Source: Nitrospirota bacterium
GTDB taxonomy: Bacteria > Nitrospirota_A > Leptospirillia > Leptospirillales > Leptospirillaceae
Assembly: GCA_021795275.1 (NCBI GenBank)
Contig: JAJYPO010000128.1
Location: 1 to 6,410 of the forward strand
Reading direction: 5' to 3'
DNA length: 6,410 bases
Below, piece by piece: positions 1 to 5,342 of this stretch. The number at the start of each line of letters is the position of its first letter. Within the stretch, counting starts at the first letter, position 1. A model generated the notes under the pieces. That model was not told the DNA's origin and did no database searches. It saw only the letters and a list, made by a program, of their open reading frames with translations. The position numbers were made by a program, and so were the translations under genes.

Positions 1-536
1 CGGGGGCCCCCATCCAGATCCCCATGGCCGAAACTGTCTTTCAGAGCTCGCTCCACCTGGGGCTTCTGGTCCTGAACACCGCCGCCGACTCCCTGGGGGT
101 CTGGGCCTCCTGGGGATACCACCAGCAGATCTGGATGACCCCCGCCCAGTCGGGGGGCTACGAGGAGAACTACCAGATTCCCTACCTGGGAGGGTCCTTC
201 TACAACCAGACTCCCCTGCCGGGAACGGGGTGGACCATCTTCGAGGAAGGAGGGTACCGGAGCGGCCTCTCGCCTTCCATGGCGGTCACTCCCTCGGCGG
301 GCGAGCCGATCCCCGCCGGAACCTTTAACCTAGGATCGGCCTGGAACCTCCACGGCCTGGCGGGGGTCCGCTATCTCTTCACCCCCCATCTCGGACTCTA
401 CCTGACGGGAAACTACAGCTACTGGGCCTTCGCCCAGTCGACCAACACCCTTTCGGCGGGAACCCGGCAGTTTCTGGAGCCCTCCTCCATCACCAGCTAT
501 TTCGGGGCCGAGACGGGTGTGACGCTGGAGTACTGA
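1..536 (+). CDS. Outer-membrane beta-barrel protein, C-terminal part (5' partial)
   Basis: The reading frame is open from base 3 of the window to the TGA at 534-536 with no stop upstream, so the gene almost certainly begins before the window. The ATG at 24 has no ribosome binding site that can be seen, and I do not take it as the start. About 177 residues are visible. They are rich in Gly, Tyr, Trp, Ser and Thr and show alternating polar/hydrophobic stretches of transmembrane beta-strand type, such as LHGLAGVRYLFTPHLGLYLTG followed by NYSYW. The protein ends TGVTLEY; a C-terminal aromatic residue is the usual recognition signal for the BAM outer-membrane assembly machinery. This points to a porin or other outer-membrane barrel. 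The exact family is not recognisable from this fragment. The next gene starts 107 bases downstream on the same strand. Confidence 0.7.
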   Translation, partial: GAPIQIPMAETVFQSSLHLGLLVLNTAADSLGVWASWGYHQQIWMTPAQSGGYEENYQIPYLGGSFYNQTPLPGTGWTIFEEGGYRSGLSPSMAVTPSAGEPIPAGTFNLGSAWNLHGLAGVRYLFTPHLGLYLTGNYSYWAFAQSTNTLSAGTRQFLEPSSITSYFGAETGVTLEY

Positions 537-632
537 CCCCCATGAGCGTCAGGAGATTGCCTCCGGAAAGAGAGGAGGGGAGAGAAAAAGCCCGGCTCTC
601 ACCCTCCGGATCCGGCCCGGGACCCAACCCTC

Positions 633-638
633 AAGGAG
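633..638 (+). promoter_or_regulatory. Ribosome binding site AAGGAG that decides the plsC-type start
   Basis: AAGGAG lies five bases before the ATG at 644. The ATG at 542, which would add 34 residues, has no comparable site, and those extra residues are low-complexity (Arg, Glu, Pro, Gly rich) and not part of the enzyme domain. Confidence 0.75.
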
Positions 639-643
639 ACAGC

Positions 644-1432
644 ATGACTGCCATGTCCTTCGACAACGCCCCCTCCCTCACCGCCTCCTCCGAGGCGACA
701 CCGGTCTTTGTCCGCATAGCCCGGGTCCTCCGCTCCCTCTGGCACTTCCGCCACATCTTCTCCCTCGACAAGGCTCCCGATCCGGAAAGGACGGACCCCC
801 TCTCCCGATGGTTCGAGACCTCCCTTAAGATCCTGGGAATCGAGGTCCGGGCATCGGGGGAGCGGCCCTCTGCCACCGCCTTCCTGATCGTGGCGAACCA
901 TATCTCCTGGCTTGACATCCTGGTTCTCCGGAGCCTCTTCTCCACCTGTTTCATCGCCAAGGAGGAGATCGCCCGATGGCCGGTGGTGGGGCCGATGGCC
1001 CGGGAGGCGGGCACGATCTTCATCGGCCGGAATTCTCTCTCCTCCTTCCGGGAGACCCTGTCCGCCTCCCGCAAATCGCTCGACAGAAAAATCCCCATCA
1101 CTGTCTTCCCCGAGGGGGCGACCACGACAGGAGACCGTCTGCTCCCCTTCAAGACCGGGGTCTTCGACCTCTGCACCGAAACCGGAAGCCCTGCCCTTCC
1201 GGTCTCGATCCGCTATGAAACCCCCGGCGGCCTCCAGCTCACCTCGGTCTCCTACACGGGAGACGAGTCCTTCTTCCGCTCCTTCGGACGAACCCTCCGG
1301 GAACCCCGGGTGGTGGTCCGGGTCTATCTCTCGCCCCCCGTCTTCCCCGAGGGAAAGACTCGAAGAGCCATGGCGGAGGCCTCCCGGGAGGCCGTGGAAA
1401 ACGGTCTTTTCCGGCTCTCTTCCTCCCGGTGA
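644..1432 (+). CDS. PlsC-type 1-acyl-glycerol-3-phosphate (lysophospholipid) acyltransferase
   Basis: Predicted 262-residue acyltransferase of the PlsC/LPLAT superfamily. Members transfer a fatty acyl group from acyl-ACP or acyl-CoA to a lysophospholipid, typically lysophosphatidic acid to phosphatidic acid, at the inner face of the cytoplasmic membrane. Family motifs appear in order. The catalytic HX4D motif is NHISWLD, with His86 and Asp91. A GTIFIGR block lies around residues 123-129 and corresponds to the glycerol-phosphate-binding region. FPEG is at 155-158, followed by ATTTG where many relatives have TRS. LPVSI around 185-189 is the fourth block. An N-terminal stretch of about 60 residues containing VFVRIARVLRSLWHFRHIF precedes the core. 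The start at 644 is chosen for its AAGGAG site. The length is normal for the family. Substrate is not certain: lyso-ornithine-lipid acyltransferases (OlsA) have the same motifs, so I leave the symbol blank. Confidence 0.85.
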   Translation: MTAMSFDNAPSLTASSEATPVFVRIARVLRSLWHFRHIFSLDKAPDPERTDPLSRWFETSLKILGIEVRASGERPSATAFLIVANHISWLDILVLRSLFSTCFIAKEEIARWPVVGPMAREAGTIFIGRNSLSSFRETLSASRKSLDRKIPITVFPEGATTTGDRLLPFKTGVFDLCTETGSPALPVSIRYETPGGLQLTSVSYTGDESFFRSFGRTLREPRVVVRVYLSPPVFPEGKTRRAMAEASREAVENGLFRLSSSR

Positions 1433-1480
1433 GATCCTTCCCTTCGGACCGGGAGGCCTCTTTCTTCCTGTCCGATTTTT
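1422..1480 (+). terminator. Possible terminator of the acyltransferase gene
   Basis: CCTCCCGGT (1422-1430) and ACCGGGAGG (1448-1456) are perfect 9-bp inverted arms around a 17-base loop. The left arm ends inside the stop codon. The downstream sequence is pyrimidine-rich, with a T run at 1476-1480, but the T run does not follow the stem directly, so termination efficiency is uncertain. Confidence 0.4.
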
Positions 1481-1500
1481 CTGTCAAAAAACCTTAACAA

Positions 1501-1548
1501 GTGTAAAGAAAATAGACACGAATCCGGAGGGTTCCTCCCTCTCTCCGG
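1501..1548 (+). promoter_or_regulatory. Candidate enhancer (activator) sites upstream of the sigma-54 promoter
   Basis: Two dyads sit about 60-110 bases before the predicted transcription start at 1611, the distance range at which sigma-54 activators normally bind. One is GTGT-N11-ACAC (1501-1519) inside a sharply AT-rich island that stands out from its GC-rich surroundings. The other is CCGGAG (1524-1529) with CTCCGG (1543-1548), with an inner GGAGG-GTT-CCTCC. Neither matches an activator consensus I know, so this is inference from position and symmetry. Confidence 0.3.
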
Positions 1549-1584
1549 TCCGCGAGGGGTCGGTCAGTCCTGAAGGTCGATGTG

Positions 1585-1600
1585 TGGCACGGGGATTGCT
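1585..1600 (+). promoter_or_regulatory. Sigma-54 (RpoN) -24/-12 promoter
   Basis: TGGCACGGGGATTGCT matches the consensus TGGCACG-N4-TTGCW at every defined position, with the required spacing between the GG (-24) and GC (-12) elements. The predicted transcription start is close to 1611. Promoters of this class need an ATP-dependent enhancer-binding activator. No protein gene lies downstream on the same strand before the terminator at 1857-1880, so the promoter appears to serve the non-coding transcript. Confidence 0.8.
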
Positions 1601-1610
1601 TTTCATTTGG

Positions 1611-1880
1611 CATATCTCTCTTCTCCGGCCCTCCTGACGGACGGGCTCTGGACAAGAGGGAGAGTCCCTGACGCCCAAATCGCGGAAGGTCGGGGACCTT
1701 GGGAGTCCGGGCGGGGGTGAATGCCACCTCCCGCTCCCTTTTAAAGAGATGAGCCTTGGACGAAACCGGGATCCTCCCGGGGGATGCATGGCCCCCGGAG
1801 AGAAGCCGGGTTTCTCCAGGGAGAGAGGGGCCAGACCCCTTATGGCCCAATTCCAGGCCCCCTTTCGGGGGCTTTTTTTT
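1611..1880 (+). ncRNA. Putative sigma-54-dependent structured small RNA (about 270 nt)
   Basis: I infer this RNA from a sigma-54 promoter at one end, an intrinsic terminator at the other, no convincing reading frame, and dense secondary structure between. Stem-loops seen in order: CTCT-GGACA-AGAG (1646-1658), which can also form alternatives with AGAGTCCC at 1661-1668; AAGGTC-GGG-GACCTT (1686-1700); GCGGGGGTG paired with CACCTCCCGC around loop AATGC, with one bulged T (1711-1734); an outer stem GAAACC/GGTTTC (1762-1767 with 1809-1814) enclosing CCGGGGG/CCCCCGG (1777-1783 with 1792-1798); GGGCCA/TGGCCC (1828-1833 with 1843-1848); then the terminator. It contains eleven GGA triplets, one of them in the loop of the first hairpin. 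It does not resemble 6S, tmRNA, RNase P or SRP RNA. Its function is unknown. Sigma-54-driven small RNAs are known elsewhere, for example CrcZ and Qrr RNAs. Confidence 0.6.
1857..1880 (+). terminator. Rho-independent terminator of the putative small RNA
   Basis: GCCCCC (1857-1862), loop TTTC, GGGGGC (1867-1872), then eight consecutive T residues. This is a canonical intrinsic terminator on the + strand. On the - strand there is no T tract after the stem, so it is not the terminator of the convergent VOC gene. Confidence 0.9.
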
Positions 1881-1894
1881 GGGCCCGGCCCCGG

Positions 1895-2305
1895 TCATTC
1901 GGAAAAGGAGATGCCGGCCTCCTGGACCTCCCGGTAGGGCAGGAGCCAGACCATCGATTCGTCGTGGAGATCCACCACCTGGATCCGGTTTCCGAAGGGA
2001 TCCCGGAAGTCGCACCGGAAGCGGGGCTCAAGCGTCAGGCCGTATTTTTTCGTGACCTTCTCCCGGACCTCTTGAAGCTGCGCCTCGTCCCGGACGATCA
2101 GGGAAAAATGCTTCATCCGGTCGGGCCGGAGCTGATCGACCCGGAAGACGGCCAGAAACTGGTGCTCCCCCAGCTTGAAAAAGGCGTCTCCCTCCCCTTC
2201 GCGGAGCCGTTCGAGACCGAAGACATCCTGATAGAAGGCGACGGCCCGGTCGAGGTCGTCGACCTCGATCGCGACATGGCCGCAGCCGTAGACTTTGACG
2301 CTCAT
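1895..2305 (-). CDS. VOC-fold protein (glyoxalase / bleomycin resistance / dioxygenase superfamily)
   Basis: 136-residue single-domain protein of the vicinal oxygen chelate superfamily, whose members bind a divalent metal and act on varied small substrates. The first beta-alpha-beta module begins GHVAIEVDDLDRAVAFYQDVFGL (residues 9-31), with His10 at the usual first ligand position. The second module carries KHFSLIV, with His66 at the usual second position, and the signature DPFGNRIQVVD (102-112). Where many family members have Glu as the last ligand (GNxxE) this protein has Gln109, so metal binding or reaction type may differ. Its length is normal for a one-domain VOC protein, which would work as a dimer. 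The ATG at 2305 is preceded by a purine-rich GGAGGGAGAG. It is transcribed divergently from purU across a 187-base gap. The substrate cannot be told from sequence. Confidence 0.8.
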   Translation of the reverse strand: MSVKVYGCGHVAIEVDDLDRAVAFYQDVFGLERLREGEGDAFFKLGEHQFLAVFRVDQLRPDRMKHFSLIVRDEAQLQEVREKVTKKYGLTLEPRFRCDFRDPFGNRIQVVDLHDESMVWLLPYREVQEAGISFSE

Positions 2306-2384
2306 CTCTCCCTCCCTCCGGTCAAAGGGTCAACGACCCCTCTCCCGGAACCTTAAAAGCCAACCCTCTCCCGGGGGACCCTCC

Positions 2385-2414
2385 TTATCTTCCGGGCCCC
2401 GTTTGTTGGATAAT
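2385..2414 (+). promoter_or_regulatory. Weak sigma-70-type promoter candidate for purU
   Basis: GATAAT at 2409-2414 matches the -10 consensus at five of six positions. TTATCT (2385-2390) stands 18 bases upstream as a poor -35. It lies in the VOC-purU divergent gap. The -35 is unconvincing. Confidence 0.3.
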
Positions 2415-2479
2415 ACCCGGGAGTCGGGCCTCCTGCCAGAGGGAAGGATCCCGAGGACTCCCCCCGCACTCCACAAAGC

Positions 2480-2486
2480 AAGGAGG
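2480..2486 (+). promoter_or_regulatory. Ribosome binding site AAGGAGG that fixes the GTG start of purU
   Basis: A full Shine-Dalgarno sequence six bases before the GTG at 2493. The longer ATG-initiated frame from 2295 would overlap the divergent VOC gene start and add 66 residues with no homology that I recognise. Confidence 0.85.
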
Positions 2487-2492
2487 TCTTCC

Positions 2493-3347
2493 GTGGCCGA
2501 AACCCTGATCCTCACCATGTCCTGTCCCGACAAGGTCGGGATCATCGCCGCCGTGACGGGGTTCCTCGCCGGCCACGGCGGCTGGATCACCGAGGCGAAC
2601 TACCACGCCGATGCCGGATCGGGATGGTTCTTCATGAGGCAGGCGATCCTCTCCGAGTCCCTCGACTTTTCGATCGAAGACTTTCCCCGTCTCATCGGCC
2701 CCCTTGAGAAAAAGTTCGGTCTGACCTGGTCCCTGTCCGAGAGCCGGGTCAAAAAGAGGGCGGTGATTCTCGTGAGCCGGCAGGACCACTGCCTCTCCGA
2801 TCTCTTTCACCGATGGCGAACGGGGGAGCTGAACATCGAGATCGTGGCGGTCGTCTCGAACCACCCCGACCTTGAGTCATTCGTGTCCTGGCACGGGGTT
2901 CCCTTCCACCTCGTCCCGGTCTCCCCGGAGGCGGGCCTGGCCCCCTTCGGGGACATTGCAAGGATTTACGAGGATGTCCGGGGGGAGATCATGGTCCTGG
3001 CCCGCTACATGCGGATCCTCCCTCCCTTCCTCTGCGAACGCTACCCGGGACAGATCATCAACATCCACCACAGCTTCCTGCCATCCTTCGTGGGCTCCCG
3101 CCCCTACCACCAGGCCTATGAGCGCGGAGTCAAGCTCATCGGGGCCACCTGCCACTATGTCAGCGCCGAACTCGACGCTGGGCCGATCATCGACCAGGAC
3201 GTGATCCGGGTCGATCACGGAGATTCTCCCGAGGAGATGGCACGGCTCGGGCGGGATGTCGAAAAAATGGTCCTGGCGCGGGGGCTCCGCTACCATGTGG
3301 AGGACCGGGTCGTGATCCACGGGAACAAGACGGTCGTCTTCGCCTGA
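2493..3347 (+). CDS. purU: Formyltetrahydrofolate deformylase
   Basis: 284-residue enzyme that hydrolyses 10-formyltetrahydrofolate to formate and tetrahydrofolate, balancing the one-carbon pool and in some bacteria supplying formate for PurT-dependent purine synthesis. It acts in the cytoplasm. The N-terminal ACT-type regulatory domain (about residues 5-80) opens with LILTMSCPDKVGIIAAVTGFL. The formyltransferase-like catalytic domain (about 85-280) includes VLVSRQDHCLSDLF-type sequence (VILVSRQDHCLSDLF, about 91-105), the highly conserved INIHHSFLP (about 189-197), GSRPYHQAYERGVKLIGAT (about 201-219) and LDAGPIIDQDV, with the conserved Asp at about 228. All these blocks are typical of PurU rather than of purine biosynthetic PurN, which lacks the ACT domain. 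The length matches the family. The start is GTG at 2493 with a near-perfect AAGGAGG. It stands alone, divergent from the VOC gene and convergent with the AsmA-like gene. Confidence 0.95.
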   Translation: MAETLILTMSCPDKVGIIAAVTGFLAGHGGWITEANYHADAGSGWFFMRQAILSESLDFSIEDFPRLIGPLEKKFGLTWSLSESRVKKRAVILVSRQDHCLSDLFHRWRTGELNIEIVAVVSNHPDLESFVSWHGVPFHLVPVSPEAGLAPFGDIARIYEDVRGEIMVLARYMRILPPFLCERYPGQIINIHHSFLPSFVGSRPYHQAYERGVKLIGATCHYVSAELDAGPIIDQDVIRVDHGDSPEEMARLGRDVEKMVLARGLRYHVEDRVVIHGNKTVVFA

Positions 3348-3594
3348 CATCCCGGGACGGGTGGGATCCTGAACCGTCGGCTCCGGACAGAGGGGAAGGG
3401 ATCAGGGGTGAGACCTCCCAAGCCAGGACCGAGGAGCCGCCTCGTCTTGAGGAAATCCGTCAGGCCTTGTCTTTCTTCTTCGGGGGGCGCTTTTGCGAGA
3501 CCCTCAAAATCCCGGATCCCTTCCGACAACCTTGAATCCCAAATCCGGCGGACCCCCGGCCTGTGTCAGGGAAGGAATCGGATTTTCCCTCCGC
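3348..3594. other. Convergent gap between purU and the AsmA-like gene
   Basis: No convincing gene in these 247 bases. Weak hairpins are present: ATCCC/GGGAT just after the purU stop; CGAGG-AGCCG-CCTCG (3430-3444) followed only by TCTT; and AGGGAA/TTCCCT close to the stop of the - strand gene. None has a proper T tract, so I do not call an intrinsic terminator for either gene. Confidence 0.5.
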
Positions 3595-4335
3595 TCATTG
3601 TCCGAACAATCCCTTGAGGGCATTTCTGGCCTTTCCCCCAATTTCGCTTCCAGCATTTTTAAGGGTATTTCCCATGGACCTTGCCAGAGCATCGAAATTC
3701 ACGGCCGCTTCGAGCTTCTCTTTCAGGGCATTCCCCACTTGCTGCCCGAGTTTTCCCGGGGGAACCCCGCCTTCGGCCTTGCCGATGTTGTTTAAAGTGA
3801 TGTCGGGAAGCGTCACCGTCACGGTTTTGCCTTGCATGAATTCGGCGCTTGCCTGGGCCTTCGCGCCCCTGATGGAAAGCCGGTCGACGATGAGCTTCTT
3901 GCCGCCTTCCTCTTGGCCCTTGCTGGCCCCCGACGAGCCGCCCTGATCCTCGATGTGTTTCTGGATGGCGTCGAAATTCGTCGTTCCGTTCGCTCTTTCA
4001 TAGATGACATCAGGGGAGGCTACGGCGATTTTGCGAATAAGAACCACGGGTTTTGCGATGGAGGAGACGTCAAGATCAATCTCGATCCGGTCCACTTTCA
4101 GGGCATAAGGCGTTTTGAAGCCGGAAGGATTGCCAACAAGGAGACCGTTCACGACGCCTTGTCCCTTCGCAGCCCTGATTTTGACGGACGCCACCTCGAC
4201 CTTGGTCCCGGTCATCTGGCTTCCGTATTTTTCGATGGCCTCTTTCACCAGGCTGTCCATGTTGTTGTGCAACCAGATCAGTCCACCGGCCAGAATGATC
4301 AGAAACACGAGGAGCGCGATGCCCACCTTTTTCAT
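3595..4335 (-). CDS. AsmA-like membrane-anchored periplasmic protein
   Basis: 246 residues. It begins MKKVGIALLVFLIILAGGLIWL, a single N-terminal membrane helix (about residues 4-22) with positive residues on the cytoplasmic side, so the rest should lie in the periplasm. The part after the helix (SLVKEAIEKYGSQMTGTKVEVASVKI, then GLLVGNPSGFKTPYALKVDRIEIDLDVSSI) resembles the N-terminal region of AsmA/DUF748-type proteins, a family linked to phospholipid transport between membranes and outer-membrane homeostasis. This protein is much shorter than true AsmA. A Gly/Ser/Lys-rich linker (about 130-147) separates two beta-rich parts. The C-terminus (about 196-246) looks helical. The ATG at 4335 is chosen because GGAGGAA lies five bases upstream; an ATG 18 codons further up has no such site. 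Its function is inferred from family resemblance only. Confidence 0.65.
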   Translation of the reverse strand: MKKVGIALLVFLIILAGGLIWLHNNMDSLVKEAIEKYGSQMTGTKVEVASVKIRAAKGQGVVNGLLVGNPSGFKTPYALKVDRIEIDLDVSSIAKPVVLIRKIAVASPDVIYERANGTTNFDAIQKHIEDQGGSSGASKGQEEGGKKLIVDRLSIRGAKAQASAEFMQGKTVTVTLPDITLNNIGKAEGGVPPGKLGQQVGNALKEKLEAAVNFDALARSMGNTLKNAGSEIGGKARNALKGLFGQ

Positions 4336-4460
4336 TGTTCTTCCTCCCCCAGCGGATTTTCGTGGTCGAACCTGACGATCCCCCTCCACGCCCCCTTTTT
4401 CCCTTTATTTTTATATTGTAAATGATACAGGAAAGGAAAAAGCCAAAATCTTGAGGGTCA

Positions 4461-4502
4461 GCTACGATGAGTCCTCAACCAAATGGAGGGACTCATCGTA
4501 GC
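4461..4502. repeat. Long inverted repeat / hairpin with 14-bp perfect arms
   Basis: GCTACGATGAGTCC (4461-4474) is the exact reverse complement of GGACTCATCGTAGC (4489-4502). The pairing can be extended inward with one bulged base (TC opposite GAG). There is no T tract directly after the stem on either strand. On the - strand T-rich sequence follows about ten bases later. It lies about 145 bases beyond the RES toxin stop. It could be a 3' mRNA hairpin or weak terminator of the toxin operon, or a relic of a mobile-element end. Confidence 0.7.
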
Positions 4503-4510
4503 AACCGGGA

Positions 4511-4550
4511 GGATCAACAAGATCCATGATCTGATGCGGATCCCTTTTTT
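4511..4550 (+). terminator. Weak terminator-like element with alternative pairings
   Basis: GATCC (4521-4525) can pair with GGATC (4538-4542), which is followed by CC and six T residues. An upstream GGATC (4511-4515) can instead pair with the same GATCC. The stems are only 5 bp and no + strand gene is seen upstream, so this may be chance. Confidence 0.2.
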
Positions 4551-4646
4551 AAACCGACACGAGAGAATGGGATGGAGTGAAAGGTTATTTATTATGAAAA
4601 AATGAGGACTACCGACAATTACAGCCAAGTGGAGGGGAACAAGGAT

Positions 4647-5342
4647 TTAAGAGGCTTCTTTTGTCCTGAGGCGATGAATGTGCGGAGGTCGGCTCTCAGA
4701 GAAGCTGTATTCGAAATGGGCCCCTTGACGGACGTTCAGAACCCGCCTTGGATGAAAGCATACGACGCATGTTCCACGGGGATCTCGCACGCTCCTGTAA
4801 ACTATCCCATTTGATCCCCTCTCCCTAAGATGGGTCCCGAGCTCTTGGGAAGCGACATAACTTATGGGATCGTAATAACGTTTATAGTCCTCTTGGTCCT
4901 CAAGCAGGGAATGGAATTCCGTTTGAAAATCCGCAATGTATTCCCGCATGGTCAGCGATGTGTTTGAAACGCCGATTTCGGCTAGTTCCAATTGCCGATG
5001 GTGGAGAACTTCTGCATGGGCTGTTTTGAGACTTAAGGCAGCGTACCAGGCCCCCAAGACCCCATCGGTGAATCGGCTCCCATCTGGTTTTGGATGGCAA
5101 AAAGAGGCCATGATGATGCTGGCATTTGGTGCGCCCAGGACCCATTCAGAGCGCGGAATGCTTTCAATGTTACCAATCTCCTTTGTAATCCGGTCGTTTG
5201 TCCAGGCTTCCAGTTCGAAGATGGAATCCAAATCTTCCGGACCCGATACCTGGTCCAGGATCCCAACGGGAGGAAATCGACTTGGAATAAGACGATGCGT
5301 TTTTGAAAAGCGAAATTCTTGTATTGGTGGTGTCAGTTCCAT
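4647..5342 (-). CDS. RES-domain toxin (predicted NAD+-targeting, toxin-antitoxin system)
   Basis: 231-residue RES-domain protein. Characterised RES toxins either degrade NAD+ (MbcT type) or ADP-ribosylate a host enzyme (ParT type), stopping growth unless held by a cognate Xre-type antitoxin. The RES signature is clear. GSRFTDGVLGAWYAALSLKT begins at residue 88 and contains Arg90 and Tyr100; it is followed by AHAEVLHH with Glu111, then GIVYRSVRDPRG (179-190) with Ser184. The name-giving Arg, Glu and Ser are therefore all present and the toxin is probably active. About 80 residues precede the core, making this a long member. The ATG at 5342 lies inside the antitoxin gene (10-nt overlap) behind a purine-rich GGAGAGGTGG, so the two are translationally coupled. 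Its base composition is lower in GC than the genes to the left, consistent with horizontal transfer. Confidence 0.88.
   Translation of the reverse strand: MELTPPIQEFRFSKTHRLIPSRFPPVGILDQVSGPEDLDSIFELEAWTNDRITKEIGNIESIPRSEWVLGAPNASIIMASFCHPKPDGSRFTDGVLGAWYAALSLKTAHAEVLHHRQLELAEIGVSNTSLTMREYIADFQTEFHSLLEDQEDYKRYYDPISYVASQELGTHLRERGSNGIVYRSVRDPRGTCVVCFHPRRVLNVRQGAHFEYSFSESRPPHIHRLRTKEAS

Larger units (their letters stand above)
4336..4646. other. Gap upstream of the AsmA-like gene and downstream of the RES operon
   Basis: No gene found. From right to left it holds sequence past the RES stop codon, a possible weak terminator, a long hairpin (4461-4502), and an AT-rich patch (about 4400-4440). 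The patch probably contains the promoter of the - strand AsmA-like gene, but no clean -35/-10 pair can be assigned. Base composition changes here, from GC-rich on the left to visibly more AT-rich on the right. Confidence 0.5.

Noticed and set aside
912..1637. 241-residue + strand frame overlapping the acyltransferase gene
   Set aside because: Composition is Ser/Pro/Arg-rich, typical of an out-of-frame reading of GC-rich DNA; the acyltransferase frame has all family motifs.
1749..1937. Small + strand frames within the putative small RNA (starts at 1749, 1756 and 1784)
   Set aside because: They read through the terminator and into the VOC gene on the opposite strand, and none has a properly spaced ribosome binding site.
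1494..2015. 173-residue - strand frame across the non-coding region
   Set aside because: It would run through the strong terminator and overlap the VOC gene. It has no recognisable domain and a Pro/Gly/Arg-rich composition.
2889..2904. Second sigma-54-like sequence TGGCACGGGGTTCCC
   Set aside because: The -12 GC element is absent (CC instead of GC in the TTGC part), and it lies inside purU.
2385..3350. Long - strand frames opposite purU
   Set aside because: Antisense shadows of a clearly coding gene; low-complexity Asp/Gly/Arg-rich composition.
3460..3594. Open - strand frame continuing past the AsmA-like stop and ending in PKKKDKA
   Set aside because: The lysine-rich end looks protein-like, but the stretch starts only after an in-frame stop and has no start codon with a ribosome site. 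Read-through or an old C-terminus is possible but unsupported.
3832..4425. 197-residue + strand frame opposite the AsmA-like gene
   Set aside because: Shadow frame; the - strand has a membrane helix, a ribosome site and family-like sequence.
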